This document shows, one piece after another, positions 31,534 through 40,534 of a stretch of DNA of 40,731 nucleotides. Within the stretch, counting starts at the first letter, position 1, and every line of letters starts with the position of its first letter. The position numbers and the translations under genes were made by a program. The stretch is from Caulobacteraceae bacterium. GTDB taxonomy: Bacteria; Pseudomonadota; Alphaproteobacteria; Caulobacterales; Caulobacteraceae. The notes under the pieces are model-generated. The model searched no databases. It saw only the letters and a program-made list of their open reading frames with translations, and had not been told where the DNA came from. The stretch spans positions 1 through 40,731 of the forward strand of contig JAIEQA010000067.1 of NCBI GenBank assembly GCA_019748095.1, read 5' to 3'.

Positions 31534-32702
31534 CGCAGCAGGTCCGCCGGCTGGCTGTTCTTGAGGATGCCGAGGGACAGCAGGCCCGACAGCATGGCGA
31601 TCACGATCAGGCCGCCGCCGACGACAATCAGCAGGGCTGGCGGCAGGGCGATGATCACGGCCCCCGTCATCGCCAGCCACTGTATCCCGAGAGTCAGCAG
31701 GACGGCCGCAATGACGCCGACGCAGCCGACCCAGAAGCTGAGCTCCATGACGATGCGGTTGAGCGACCCCATGCCGACGCCCAGGGCGCGCAGGGAGGCA
31801 AACTCCTTGATGTTGGCCATAATGGCCCCCCGCAGGGTCTGCCAGGTGATGGCCACGCCGATGATGGTGCCCAGAACGACGCAGCCGCCGATGATGATGA
31901 CGAGAATGCCTTCCTCGAACATGGCCATCTGGTTCGCGTCGGCCAGTTCCTGGCGTGTCCACGCCTTCCACTGTCCATTGCCCGTTGCGTTCAGTTCGGC
32001 GGCGACGCGTTCAGCCTGGGCAGGATCCCGTAGCTTGACCATGAGCGGGCCGACACGCGGGCCAGTATCGGCCTGACCGACCATGCGCAGTGTGTCGCGC
32101 GACATGATCACGGTCGACTGCATCATGTTCGGATAGCCGCGCGTGATCCCCACGACGGTCACAGTCTGTCCGTTGTAGAGGGCCTTGTCTCCCAGCTTGA
32201 CGCCCAGTTTGGTGACGGAGGTCTCGTCGATGGCAACGGTGTAGGGCTGTCTCAGCGCATCGACCAGTTCCTGCGAATAGTCAGTCGGGATGGTCACCGC
32301 CCCGGGGGTCGTGTCGATGATGGAGGCCTGGACGAATTGCTGACGCGGCGCACCCTGTTTGGCCCGGTCCGCCTGGGACATGGTCGGATCGATGTTCTTG
32401 ACGGACTGGAAGCTGCCACCGGCTCCGTCCAGAGGCTGCACCTCCACCACCTGCGGATTGTTGTAGACCAGCGGAATGAACCGGCGCGGCACGCCGGAGG
32501 GCCCACCGATCAGCGACTTCGCCCCTGGCTGCATCACAATGATGTCGGCGCTGGACCGCTCGATCGTGGCGGTGAAGCCCTTGCCGATGCCGATGAACAC
32601 TCCGGTCATGGCGAGCACCAGCAGCCCGGACAGGGCCAGGGCCATCACGGCGGCCATATAGCGGCGCCACTCGAAGAGCAGCGTGGAAAGCGCGAGCGAC
32701 AT
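31530..32702 (-). CDS. DevC/FtsX-type ABC transporter permease
   Basis: This 390-residue MacB/FtsX-fold permease has one N-terminal transmembrane helix (MAAVMALALSGLLVLAMTGV), a periplasmic domain of about 220 residues and three C-terminal helices (ILVIIIGGCVVLGTIIGVAI and two later). The start of the periplasmic domain (SSADIIVMQPGAKSL) resembles DevC. It is the first gene of the exporter operon. The divergent S46 peptidase gene is 178 bp away, so the promoter must lie in that gap. Confidence 0.9.
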   Translation of the reverse strand: MSLALSTLLFEWRRYMAAVMALALSGLLVLAMTGVFIGIGKGFTATIERSSADIIVMQPGAKSLIGGPSGVPRRFIPLVYNNPQVVEVQPLDGAGGSFQSVKNIDPTMSQADRAKQGAPRQQFVQASIIDTTPGAVTIPTDYSQELVDALRQPYTVAIDETSVTKLGVKLGDKALYNGQTVTVVGITRGYPNMMQSTVIMSRDTLRMVGQADTGPRVGPLMVKLRDPAQAERVAAELNATGNGQWKAWTRQELADANQMAMFEEGILVIIIGGCVVLGTIIGVAITWQTLRGAIMANIKEFASLRALGVGMGSLNRIVMELSFWVGCVGVIAAVLLTLGIQWLAMTGAVIIALPPALLIVVGGGLIVIAMLSGLLSLGILKNSQPADLLR

Positions 32703-32880
32703 GTGTGTGTGAAACGTCCCTGACTTGTGGCGTTATCTGACGCCCGTACCGCCTGTCTCCAAGTTAAATCGGGGTAAGGCGTCCGTCCGGGATCGTCGTG
32801 CTTGCCCGGGTGGCCTCGCGGGGATTAGCAGTCTGGCCAGAAATGAGCGTCGGCCGGTCCGTCGCCCACGGAGAAGATCG

Positions 32881-34995
32881 ATGCCCTTTCCTGTTCGCTC
32901 TACCGCCGTATCCGCCGCTGCCCTCGCCCTCGTCTGCCTCGTCGCCCACCCGGTCGCCGCCGAGGAGGGGATGTGGACCTTCGACAACTTCCCCATCGCC
33001 CGGGCCAACCAGACCCTCGGCACGTCCATCGACCAGACCTGGCTCGACCGGGTGCGCCTCAGCTCGGTCAAGTTCGGCGGCTGTTCGGCCGGCATCGTCT
33101 CCGGGGCCGGCCTGGTCATGACCAACAACCATTGTGTCGCCACCTGCGTGGCCAATCTGTCGACCCCGGCCGTGAACTATGCCGAGACCGGCTTTGCCCC
33201 CCGCAATCGCGAGGACGAGCTGAAATGCCCGGGGGGCACGGCCGAAATCCTGACCGGCATTTCTGATGTGACGGAGCGGATGCAGGCAGCCGGGGCCGGC
33301 CTGACCGGTCAGGCCTTCACCCGGGCGCGCGACGCCGAGGCCGGACGGATCGAGACCGAGGCCTGTGCCGGGCCGGACGGCACCAGTGTGTCCGACCGGC
33401 GTTGCCAGGTGGTCAGTCTGTACCGGGGCGGCCAGTTCAAACTCTACACCTACAAGAAATACTCAGACGTCCGGCTGGCCTGGGCCCCCGAGGACCGGGC
33501 GGCCACCTTCGGCGGCGATCTGGACAATTTCAGCTTCCCCCGCTTCTCCATCGATGCCGCCTTCATCCGTCTGTACGAGAACGACGCCCCGGCGGTGACC
33601 CCCACCCATTTCGTCTGGAACGCCGACCAGCCAGTGGAGGGGACGCCGGTCTTTGTTTCCGGCAGCCCCGGCGCGACCCAGCGCCTTCTGACCCAGGACC
33701 AGCTGGCGACCGTGCGCGACGTGGTCCTGCCGCTGGACCAGCTGATCGCGTCCGAGCTGCGGGGCCGTCTGATCCGGTTCTCGCAGGAGAGCGAGGGCAA
33801 CGCCTTCATCGCCATGGATCCGATCGTGGGTCTGGAGAACACCTACAAGCGGGGTCTGGGCCGGATGCGGGCCCTGACCGATGCCGACTTCATGGGACGC
33901 CGGGCAGGGGCCGAGGCGGAATTCCGCGCCCGCGCGGCGGCCGATGCCGCCCTGACCGGTCGGGTCGGTGATCCCTGGAGCGCGCTGTCGGCCGTCCAGC
34001 CGATCGCCCGGGAGCTTTATCCGGCCTATGCCCTGCTGGAAGGCGGCACGGGTATCGGCACGACTCCGGTCGCCGGCGGCTCGCAGCTGTTCCTCTGGGC
34101 GCGGGCCCTCGTGCGCGGCGCGCAGGAACGGGAAAAGCCCTCGGCCGAGCGTCTGCCGGAATTCGGCGACGCCCGCCTCGCGGCCTTGCAGGCCGGCCTG
34201 TTCGCCGCCCGGCCGACCTATCCGGCGCTGGAGCAGGTGCGGATGGAATGGTGGCTGTCCAAGACGCGGGAGTGGCTGACGGTCGACGATCCCCGCGTGC
34301 GCGCCCTGCTGGGACAGGAGTCGCCCGAACAGCTGTCGGCTCGGCTGGTGGGCGGCACCACCCTGGCCGACCCGGCCGTGCGCCGAGCCCTGTGGGAGGG
34401 CGGTCTGGCCGCGATCCAGGCCTCGGACGATCCGCTGATCCGGTATCTGCTGTCGATCCAGGACGAGACCCGCGCCATCCGTTCGGACTGGGAAACCCGG
34501 GTCCAGGCCCCGACCGACCAGGCTTCCGAACGCCTCGCCTCGGCCCGGTTCGCCACCTATGGCGACAGCGTCTACCCGGATGCGACCGGCACGCTGAGGC
34601 TGACCTACGGACAGATCGAGGGCACGGATGTGCCGGGCCAGCGCTTTGGCGCGTTCACGACCTTTGGCGGCCTGTGGGACCGCGCGACCGGGGCGGCCCC
34701 GTTCAACGTCGCTCCCCGCCTTCTGGCGGCGCGCGACCGGATCGATCCGGAGACGGTGCTGAACATGGCGGTGTCCTCGGACACCATCGGGGGATCGTCA
34801 GGCTCGCCGGTGGTCAATGCGGCCGGAGAGATCCTGGGCGCGAACTTCGACTCCACCGTGCTGACCCAGCGCAACGCCTATGGCTACGACCGCAACGTCA
34901 ACCGTAGTGTGATCGTGACCACGGGGGCTGTGACCACGGCGCTACGGGATGTCTATGACATGGGCCGGCTGGTGGAGGAGCTGGGCGTCGACTGA
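32881..34995 (+). CDS. S46 family dipeptidyl-peptidase (DPP7/DPP11-like)
   Basis: This 704-residue secreted peptidase releases dipeptides from the N-terminus of peptides. The signal peptide is at residues 1-27 (cleaved near VAA). The triad is His84 in TNNHCV, Asp225 in FSIDAAFIRLY and Ser642 in GGSSGSPVVN. In my alignment the residue that sets specificity in DPP7 (Gly) and DPP11 (Arg) is Val660 here (NFDSTVLTQR), so the cleavage preference may differ. The frame is open from 32725, but the ATG at 32881 begins a proper signal peptide. The stop lies 3 bp from that of the convergent pgsA gene. Confidence 0.92.
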   Translation: MPFPVRSTAVSAAALALVCLVAHPVAAEEGMWTFDNFPIARANQTLGTSIDQTWLDRVRLSSVKFGGCSAGIVSGAGLVMTNNHCVATCVANLSTPAVNYAETGFAPRNREDELKCPGGTAEILTGISDVTERMQAAGAGLTGQAFTRARDAEAGRIETEACAGPDGTSVSDRRCQVVSLYRGGQFKLYTYKKYSDVRLAWAPEDRAATFGGDLDNFSFPRFSIDAAFIRLYENDAPAVTPTHFVWNADQPVEGTPVFVSGSPGATQRLLTQDQLATVRDVVLPLDQLIASELRGRLIRFSQESEGNAFIAMDPIVGLENTYKRGLGRMRALTDADFMGRRAGAEAEFRARAAADAALTGRVGDPWSALSAVQPIARELYPAYALLEGGTGIGTTPVAGGSQLFLWARALVRGAQEREKPSAERLPEFGDARLAALQAGLFAARPTYPALEQVRMEWWLSKTREWLTVDDPRVRALLGQESPEQLSARLVGGTTLADPAVRRALWEGGLAAIQASDDPLIRYLLSIQDETRAIRSDWETRVQAPTDQASERLASARFATYGDSVYPDATGTLRLTYGQIEGTDVPGQRFGAFTTFGGLWDRATGAAPFNVAPRLLAARDRIDPETVLNMAVSSDTIGGSSGSPVVNAAGEILGANFDSTVLTQRNAYGYDRNVNRSVIVTTGAVTTALRDVYDMGRLVEELGVD

Positions 34996-34998
34996 CGC

Positions 34999-35634
34999 TC
35001 AGTCTCCCTTGGCCAGCGACCGGCGGGCGGTCTCGAAATACTGCCAGCCGGTCCAGACCGTGGCGATGGCGGCGAACCAGATCAAACTGTCGGCGAACAG
35101 CTGGAACCAGGGCAGGTAGTCGAAATCGAGCCCGAAGCCATCCCAGTTGCGCGCGAACAGCTGCGCGCCGAGCGCGACCAGCTGGACCGTCGTCTTCCAT
35201 TTGGCGAGCGTCGTGACCTCCAGCGTGACCCGGCCGGCGATGGTTTCGCGCAGGGCCGAGACCGCGAATTCGCGGAACAGGATCAGGCCGCACGGGATGG
35301 CGATCTGGGGCACGCTGCCGCTGGTCAGGACGCCGAGGATGGCTCCTGTCACCAGAATCTTGTCGGCGATCGGATCCAGGATCGCGCCCCAGCGCGTCGT
35401 CGCATTCCAGCGGCGCGCCAGATAGCCATCGACCCAGTCAGTGGAGGCGGCCACGACAAAGATGAAGAAGGCGGCCCGGTACAGGCCGAACTGATCCTCC
35501 GGGCTCAGATAGGACGACAGGATCGGGACCCCGCCCGTTGCTCCTGCGAGGATCAGGAACATGACCACGCCGGCGACCAGCCGCAGGCCGGTCAGGATGT
35601 TCGGAATCGGGTTGGTGCGGGCGGTGTGGGACAT
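34999..35634 (-). CDS. pgsA: CDP-diacylglycerol-glycerol-3-phosphate 3-phosphatidyltransferase
   Basis: This 211-residue inner-membrane enzyme makes phosphatidylglycerol phosphate. The CDP-alcohol phosphotransferase motif D-G-x2-A-R-x8-G-x3-D-x3-D is complete (DGYLAR, then GAILDPIADK). Four or more hydrophobic helices follow. The frame extends to 35670, but the ATG at 35634 has GAAGG directly upstream and gives the usual start (MSHTARTNPIPNILTGLRL). Confidence 0.93.
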   Translation of the reverse strand: MSHTARTNPIPNILTGLRLVAGVVMFLILAGATGGVPILSSYLSPEDQFGLYRAAFFIFVVAASTDWVDGYLARRWNATTRWGAILDPIADKILVTGAILGVLTSGSVPQIAIPCGLILFREFAVSALRETIAGRVTLEVTTLAKWKTTVQLVALGAQLFARNWDGFGLDFDYLPWFQLFADSLIWFAAIATVWTGWQYFETARRSLAKGD

Positions 35635-35697
35635 GGGGGCCTTCAGAGCTGTCCGGATGGCAGATGCCATGCTTTGCCGTTCAAGGCGAACGCCCGA

Positions 35698-36324
35698 TCA
35701 GCTCAGGGGTTCGAAGCGAGGGGCTCGGGTCAGGACCCGAAGCATGCCCTCGGCGATGCCGAAATGCAGGCCTGTGAGAGCCAGGGTTCCTGTCACCTCC
35801 CGTTCTGCAATCCAGGGAAAGGTCCGCAGATTGTCGAGCGAAAGGCGCACCACGGCCTCCTCCGAAGCCTGTTCCACCTCGGCGGGGTCGACGGTCTCCG
35901 CGATGCGGCGAACCACAGGCGTGCCTTGGGCGATCCAGGGCGCAACGAAGTCCTGGACGGTTTCGGGGGCACCGTCCCTCATGGCTTGAATCCCCCCGCA
36001 GTGGGCGTGGCCCATCACCACGATGCGAGAGACGTTCAAGACCTTGACCCCGAACTCCAGGGCGGCGGAGACGCCGTGCAACTGGCCGTCCGGCTCATAG
36101 GGCGGGACCAGGTTGGCGACATTGCGCACCACGAACAACTGCCCCGGCGCGGCGTCGAAGATCAGGGCCGGATCGGCGCGACTGTCCGAACAGGCGACGA
36201 TCAGGGTGTGCGGCGTCTGCCCATCGGCCGCCAGCGCCTCATATTCCGCCTTGGCGGCGGGCCAGTGGTCGGCGCGGAAGCGGCGGTAGCCGGCGATCAG
36301 GGGGTCGGGTGAATCGTGGGACAT
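35698..36324 (-). CDS. beta-class carbonic anhydrase
   Basis: This 208-residue cytoplasmic zinc enzyme interconverts carbon dioxide and bicarbonate. The metal and catalytic residues are visible: ACSDSRADP (Cys, Asp, Arg) and GHAHCGGIQ (His, Cys). The length is typical. It is 64 bp upstream of pgsA on the same strand and could be co-transcribed, though no functional link is known. Confidence 0.93.
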   Translation of the reverse strand: MSHDSPDPLIAGYRRFRADHWPAAKAEYEALAADGQTPHTLIVACSDSRADPALIFDAAPGQLFVVRNVANLVPPYEPDGQLHGVSAALEFGVKVLNVSRIVVMGHAHCGGIQAMRDGAPETVQDFVAPWIAQGTPVVRRIAETVDPAEVEQASEEAVVRLSLDNLRTFPWIAEREVTGTLALTGLHFGIAEGMLRVLTRAPRFEPLS

Positions 36325-36374
36325 GGCTGCCTATAGGCAATCGGCGGGCCGGAGGGGAGGTGGCTCCCCGGCCG

Positions 36375-36686
36375 CTATGATCCGGCCCCTGTTTTTCGAT
36401 CGATCAGGACGGCCTGCTGCCAGGGGCCCGGTGCCTTGTCGGTGCGGTGGATGCAGCCGGCCCAGCAGCAGGGGCGGTTCTTGCCTTCCAGCAGCTCCTC
36501 GCGCGCCCGCCCGATGCGGCGCTCGCGGGTCTTCACCTGTTTGGCGTCCTCGACCCAGCAGATGAATTCGTTGCGTCCCAGTGGCGTCAGCCCCTGCCAC
36601 CGGGCCAGCACCCCGGGGTCCGACCGGAGGGCGGATTCGAGATCGGGCCCGACGCTGTGGACGGTGCCCTGGGCCAATTCGCTCAC
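36375..36686 (-). CDS. YdeI/OmpD-associated (OmdA) family protein
   Basis: This 103-residue protein has the family pattern LTPLGRNEFICWVEDAKQVK, then TRERRIGRAREELLEGKN. Family members are small cytoplasmic proteins linked loosely to cationic peptide and bacteriocin tolerance in some species; the activity is not known. A CCWAGCIH stretch near the C-terminus is unusual for the family. It follows uvrC's stop by 36 bp on the same strand but upstream direction is reversed relative to a shared operon, that is, it lies downstream of uvrC. Confidence 0.72.
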   Translation of the reverse strand: MSELAQGTVHSVGPDLESALRSDPGVLARWQGLTPLGRNEFICWVEDAKQVKTRERRIGRAREELLEGKNRPCCWAGCIHRTDKAPGPWQQAVLIDRKTGAGS

Positions 36687-36722
36687 CCGACGTCTCCCGA
36701 TCAGTCTTGTCCGGCGGCGATC

Positions 36723-38672
36723 CTAGCGCCGGGTCTCGGGTCGGAAGAAGCCATAAATCCGCTCGGCCAGGGCGCGGTTGATCCCCTCGACCTTTTCCAG
36801 ATCGGCCACGCCGGCGCGGGACACGCCCTTGGCCGACCCGAAGGCGTGCAGGAGGGCCTTCTTGCGGCCGGGCCCGACACCCTCGATCTCGTCCAGCGGG
36901 TTCTTCTTGATGTCCATCGAACGCCGCGTGCGGTGGGCCCCATTGGCGAAACGGTGGGCTTCGTCGCGCAGGCGCTGGATGTAATACAGCGCCGGGCTCT
37001 TCAGCGGCAGCATGAAGGGCGGCTTGCCGGGCACGAAGAACCGCTCCATGCCGGCGTCCCGGTCCGGTCCCTTGGCCACGCCGACGGCCAGAATGTCGTC
37101 CAGACCCAGATCGGCCAGCACGGCCTGGACCTCGGCCAGCTGACCGGCCCCGCCGTCGATCAGCAACAGGTCAGGGCGTACGACCTCCTCGGTGCCTTCC
37201 TCCTCGTCCTTGACCAGCCGGCTGAAGCGACGCCGCATGACCTCGCGCATCATGCCGTAGTCGTCGCCGGGGGTCAGGTCCTCGCCCCGGATGTTGAACT
37301 TCCTGTACTGCGACTTCTGGAAGCCCTCGGGCCCGGCCACGATCATGCCGCCGACGGCATTGGTCCCCTGGATGTGGGCATTGTCATAGACCTCGATCCG
37401 CTCCGGCGTGCCCTCCAGCCCGAAGGCCTCGCAGACCTCGGTCAGGATTTTGCCCTGGGCCGAGCTCTCGGCCATCTTGCGGCCCAGGGCCTCGCGGGCA
37501 TTGGTGTGGGCGTGGTCGACCAGGGCCAGCTTGTCGCCGCGCAGGGGCCGGGCGATCTCGACCCTGCGCTCGGCCTTCATCGAGAAGGCCTCCTCCAGCA
37601 GTTCCAGCTCATGCGGACGGACGTTGGACAGGATCAGGCGCGGGATCGGCTTGTCCTCGTAGAATTGGCCCAGGAAGGCCGCGAGGATCTCCGGGTCGGT
37701 GTCGGATTTGTCGACGCGCGGGAAATAGGCCCGCCCGCCCCAGTTCTGGCCGGCGCGATAGAAGAAGACCTGGACACAGGCCTGGCCGCCCTCGCTGAAC
37801 AGGGCGAAGACGTCGGCCTCGGCCACGCTGTCGGCGCTGACCGAGTTCTCCATGCTGATGGCCGACAGGGCGCGGATGCGGTCGCGCACCCGGGCGGCCT
37901 GTTCGAAATCCATGGCCTCGGCGGCGGTGGTCATTTCCGTGGACAGGCGGCTGATGACCGCGCGCGACTTGCCCTTCAGGAACTGGGACGCCTCCTCGAC
38001 GAGGTCGCCATAGTCCTCGAGGCTGATCAGGCCGGTGCAGGGGGCCGAGCAGCGCTTGATCTGGTGCAGCATGCAGGGCCGCGTGCGGGTCTCATAGACG
38101 CTGTCCGAACACGACCGCAGCAGGAAGGCCTTCTGCAGGGTGTTCAGCGTCCGGTTCACCGCCCAGGTCGAGGCGAACGGGCCGAAATAGTCGCCCGGCG
38201 TGGTGTGCGCGCCCCGGTGCTTGCGCACCTGGGGGGCGCGGTGGTCCTTCCTGATCATCAGTTCGGCGAAGGACTTGTCGTCGCGCAACACCACATTGAA
38301 GCGCGGCTTCAGCTTCTTGATGAAGTTGGACTCAAGCAGCAGGGCCTCGGTCTCGGAGGCCGTGACCACCAGCTCCATCGACCGGGTCAGGCTAACCATC
38401 AAACCGATGCGCTGGGTGTGGAACCGTCCCTGCGCATACTGCAGGATGCGCTTCTTGATGGACCGCGCCTTGCCGACATACAGGCAGGTCCCGTCCTCGC
38501 CATACATCCTGTAGACGCCTGGCTTGTCCGGCGCGCGCCGGGCCTCGTCGCGGATCAGGTCGGCCGCGACGAGGGGCAGCGGCGAATCGGGGGCGGGAGT
38601 CTCCACGGTCATCCCGGGCAATATAGGCGTGTTGGCGTCAGCTTCGACCGGTGTGGCCCCTTTTCTCGCCAC
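36723..38672 (-). CDS. uvrC: excinuclease ABC subunit C
   Basis: This 649-residue nuclease makes both incisions in nucleotide excision repair with UvrAB. Domains are GIY-YIG at about 48-125 (GVYRMYGEDGTCLYVGKARS), a cysteine-rich segment (CMLHQIKRCSAPC), the UVR/UvrB-binding helix (TTAAEAMDFEQAARVRDRIR), the RNase H-like C-terminal nuclease (VYDNAHIQGTNAVGG, LLIDGGAGQL) and tandem HhH motifs at the end. The start is GTG. An internal ATG at 38612 would remove 20 non-conserved residues and is also possible. It starts 27 bp behind ppk2. Confidence 0.95.
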   Translation of the reverse strand: MARKGATPVEADANTPILPGMTVETPAPDSPLPLVAADLIRDEARRAPDKPGVYRMYGEDGTCLYVGKARSIKKRILQYAQGRFHTQRIGLMVSLTRSMELVVTASETEALLLESNFIKKLKPRFNVVLRDDKSFAELMIRKDHRAPQVRKHRGAHTTPGDYFGPFASTWAVNRTLNTLQKAFLLRSCSDSVYETRTRPCMLHQIKRCSAPCTGLISLEDYGDLVEEASQFLKGKSRAVISRLSTEMTTAAEAMDFEQAARVRDRIRALSAISMENSVSADSVAEADVFALFSEGGQACVQVFFYRAGQNWGGRAYFPRVDKSDTDPEILAAFLGQFYEDKPIPRLILSNVRPHELELLEEAFSMKAERRVEIARPLRGDKLALVDHAHTNAREALGRKMAESSAQGKILTEVCEAFGLEGTPERIEVYDNAHIQGTNAVGGMIVAGPEGFQKSQYRKFNIRGEDLTPGDDYGMMREVMRRRFSRLVKDEEEGTEEVVRPDLLLIDGGAGQLAEVQAVLADLGLDDILAVGVAKGPDRDAGMERFFVPGKPPFMLPLKSPALYYIQRLRDEAHRFANGAHRTRRSMDIKKNPLDEIEGVGPGRKKALLHAFGSAKGVSRAGVADLEKVEGINRALAERIYGFFRPETRR

Positions 38673-38699
38673 CTGGCGAGGAAGAGGCGGGCGAAGGTC

Positions 38700-39446
38700 T
38701 CAGGGGTTCAGCTTACCCTTCGACCGACCTGCGTCGAACAGGACGTGGGTGTCGACATGACCGACCCTTGCGCCCGGTCGGTCCAGCCGGCGCAGTATGT
38801 GGCGGATGATGTTCAGGCGAGCGGCCTTCTTGTCATCGGTCGCAACGATGGTCCAGGGCGCATCGCGGTGGTGGGTCTCGGCCAGCATACGGTCACGGGC
38901 GGCACTGTAGGCTTCCCAGCGGATCTGGGCCTCGGCGTCGAGCGAGGAGACCTTGAACTTCTTCAGCGGATCGTTTGTCCGCTCCTGCAGTCGTCGGGCC
39001 TGTTCCTCTTTCGAAATGTCGAGCCAGAGCTTGATCAGGATGATGCCCGACCCGGTCAGCGACCGCTCGAACCGTGGCGCGTCGTCGAGGAAGTGCTCAT
39101 GCTGCTGTGGGGTGCAAAAGCCCATAACCGGCTCGACCCCGGCCCGATTGTACCAGGACCGGTTGAACAGGACGAGCTCGCCTGCCGCCGGCAGGTGGGA
39201 GACATAACGCTGGAAGTACCACTGGGTGGTTTCGCGCTCGGTGGGCTTGGGCAGGGCGACGACGCGGGTCTGGCGGGGCGAGGCGTATTCGGTGATCCGT
39301 TTGATCGCCCCGTCCTTGCCGGCGGTGTCGCGGCCCTCGAACACGACCACGATCTTGAGCCCCTGTTCAATGGCCCAGTGCTGGGTGTCGACCAGCTCGA
39401 TCTGAAGCGCTTCCAGTGCCTTGTCATAGTCTTTTGTCCGGCCCAT
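38700..39446 (-). CDS. ppk2: polyphosphate kinase 2
   Basis: This 248-residue PPK2 family enzyme transfers phosphate between polyphosphate and nucleotides. Walker A is FEGRDTAGKDGAIKRI, followed by the PPK2 signatures WYFQRYVSHLP and FNRSWYNRAGVEPVMGF, and a Walker B-like IILIKLWLDIS. The single-domain length fits class I PPK2, which favours nucleoside diphosphates. It lies just upstream of uvrC on the same strand. Confidence 0.94.
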   Translation of the reverse strand: MGRTKDYDKALEALQIELVDTQHWAIEQGLKIVVVFEGRDTAGKDGAIKRITEYASPRQTRVVALPKPTERETTQWYFQRYVSHLPAAGELVLFNRSWYNRAGVEPVMGFCTPQQHEHFLDDAPRFERSLTGSGIILIKLWLDISKEEQARRLQERTNDPLKKFKVSSLDAEAQIRWEAYSAARDRMLAETHHRDAPWTIVATDDKKAARLNIIRHILRRLDRPGARVGHVDTHVLFDAGRSKGKLNP

Positions 39447-39564
39447 CGGTCGCTCCGTGTCACGCTTCGGCAGGGGCCCATGCCCCGTCGCGGCGGACTG
39501 TCGACACTGTAAACGCGCGGGATGCGATTGTTACCTTTCGCTTGCCCGTTCATTGTCATTCGGC

Positions 39565-40374
39565 ATGAAACGCGATTTCGCCGACTTCTGGAATCTGATG
39601 TGGGAGGCGGCGCTCGGGGTTTGCGCCGCCTTCGCGCTCCTGAACGCCTTCGCCCCGCCCCAGGACCTGCCGTGGAAGCCTCTGGACCTGAACCAGCCGG
39701 TGGGCCGGGCGACTGCGGCCAAGGTCGCGGACTTCACCGTGGGCCCCGCCGCCGCCGCCGAAGAGGTGGAGGGGGCCACAGAGGCCTGTATCCAGACCCT
39801 CCGCGACGCCGGGGTGCAGGTGCGCCGGGCCAACGATGTCGATGATGGCGGTTTCTGTCAGGTGCGTGGGGCGGTGGTCATTACTGGCGGCGAGGTCACC
39901 CCGCTTCGGCCAGGGAGTCTCACGATGCAATGCCCGCTGGCGGTGCGCTATGTGATCTGGGACCGGCAGGTGCTGCAGCCGGCAGCCGAGGCCCTCTATG
40001 GGTCCGAGGTGGCAGCGGTGAACAATTTTGGCACCTATTCCTGCCGGCGCATCTATGGCTCCACCGACACCCGCGAACGACCCAGCGAGCACGCCCGGGC
40101 CAATGCGCTGGATATTGGTTCAGTCACACTTGCGGATGGCCGCACCGTCTCGGTCAAGGCGGACTGGGATGGTCAGGGGGAGAATGGAATTGAGGGTGCC
40201 ACGTTCCTGCGCCGCCTGCGCGACGGAGCCTGTCGGGTCTTCTCCACCGTGCTGACACCGGACTACAATGAGGCGCATCGCGACCATCTTCACCTTGACG
40301 GCGCGCCGCGCGGACTGTGTGTGTCCGAGTCGCGCGTTGCCGGTGCGCCCGGAGCGCGAATCGTTTCCGGTTGA
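39565..40374 (+). CDS. extensin-like C-terminal domain protein
   Basis: This 269-residue exported or membrane-anchored protein has a hydrophobic N-terminal stretch (WEAALGVCAAFALLNAF). The domain shows CPLAVRYVIW, NNFGTYSCRR, the SEHARANALDIGSV motif and AHRDHLHLDGAPRG with the HxDHxH-like metal ligands. It resembles the LAS/peptidoglycan-peptidase-type metal site, so a cell-wall role is plausible. The frame extends upstream to 39457; the ATG at 39565 gives the normal N-terminus. It is divergent from ppk2. Confidence 0.85.
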   Translation: MKRDFADFWNLMWEAALGVCAAFALLNAFAPPQDLPWKPLDLNQPVGRATAAKVADFTVGPAAAAEEVEGATEACIQTLRDAGVQVRRANDVDDGGFCQVRGAVVITGGEVTPLRPGSLTMQCPLAVRYVIWDRQVLQPAAEALYGSEVAAVNNFGTYSCRRIYGSTDTRERPSEHARANALDIGSVTLADGRTVSVKADWDGQGENGIEGATFLRRLRDGACRVFSTVLTPDYNEAHRDHLHLDGAPRGLCVSESRVAGAPGARIVSG

Positions 40375-40534
40375 CCGGGACTTGCGGCTGAGAGAAAACA
40401 CCGCTGCAATCCGGATTTCGCGTGGGGTCCAAACCCGCGTCTCGCTCCTTCGACTGAACGAGCTGTCCAGATGGGTTGTCGGATCCCCTTGAAAGGGCGT
40501 CCGCCTGGAAGAGCGCGTTTATGGAGACGCAACA
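40375..40534 (+). promoter_or_regulatory. 160-bp leader region of the cold-shock gene
   Basis: This gap holds no gene. It should contain the promoter and a long 5' untranslated region, as is usual for cspA-type genes whose leader folds differently in the cold. A GGAGACG ribosome-binding sequence lies 6-12 bp before the ATG. No specific cold box was identified. Confidence 0.35.

Noticed and set aside
38665..38680. Palindrome CTCGCCACCTGGCGAG between ppk2 and uvrC as a terminator
   Set aside because: In the minus-strand direction it is followed by an A/G-rich sequence rather than a T-run, and it overlaps the likely uvrC start.
36447..39512. Very long plus-strand open frame (over 1,000 codons) opposite uvrC and ppk2
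   Set aside because: It mirrors the codons of two well-conserved minus-strand genes, has no recognisable domains and crosses the intergenic gap between them. High GC content makes such antisense frames common.
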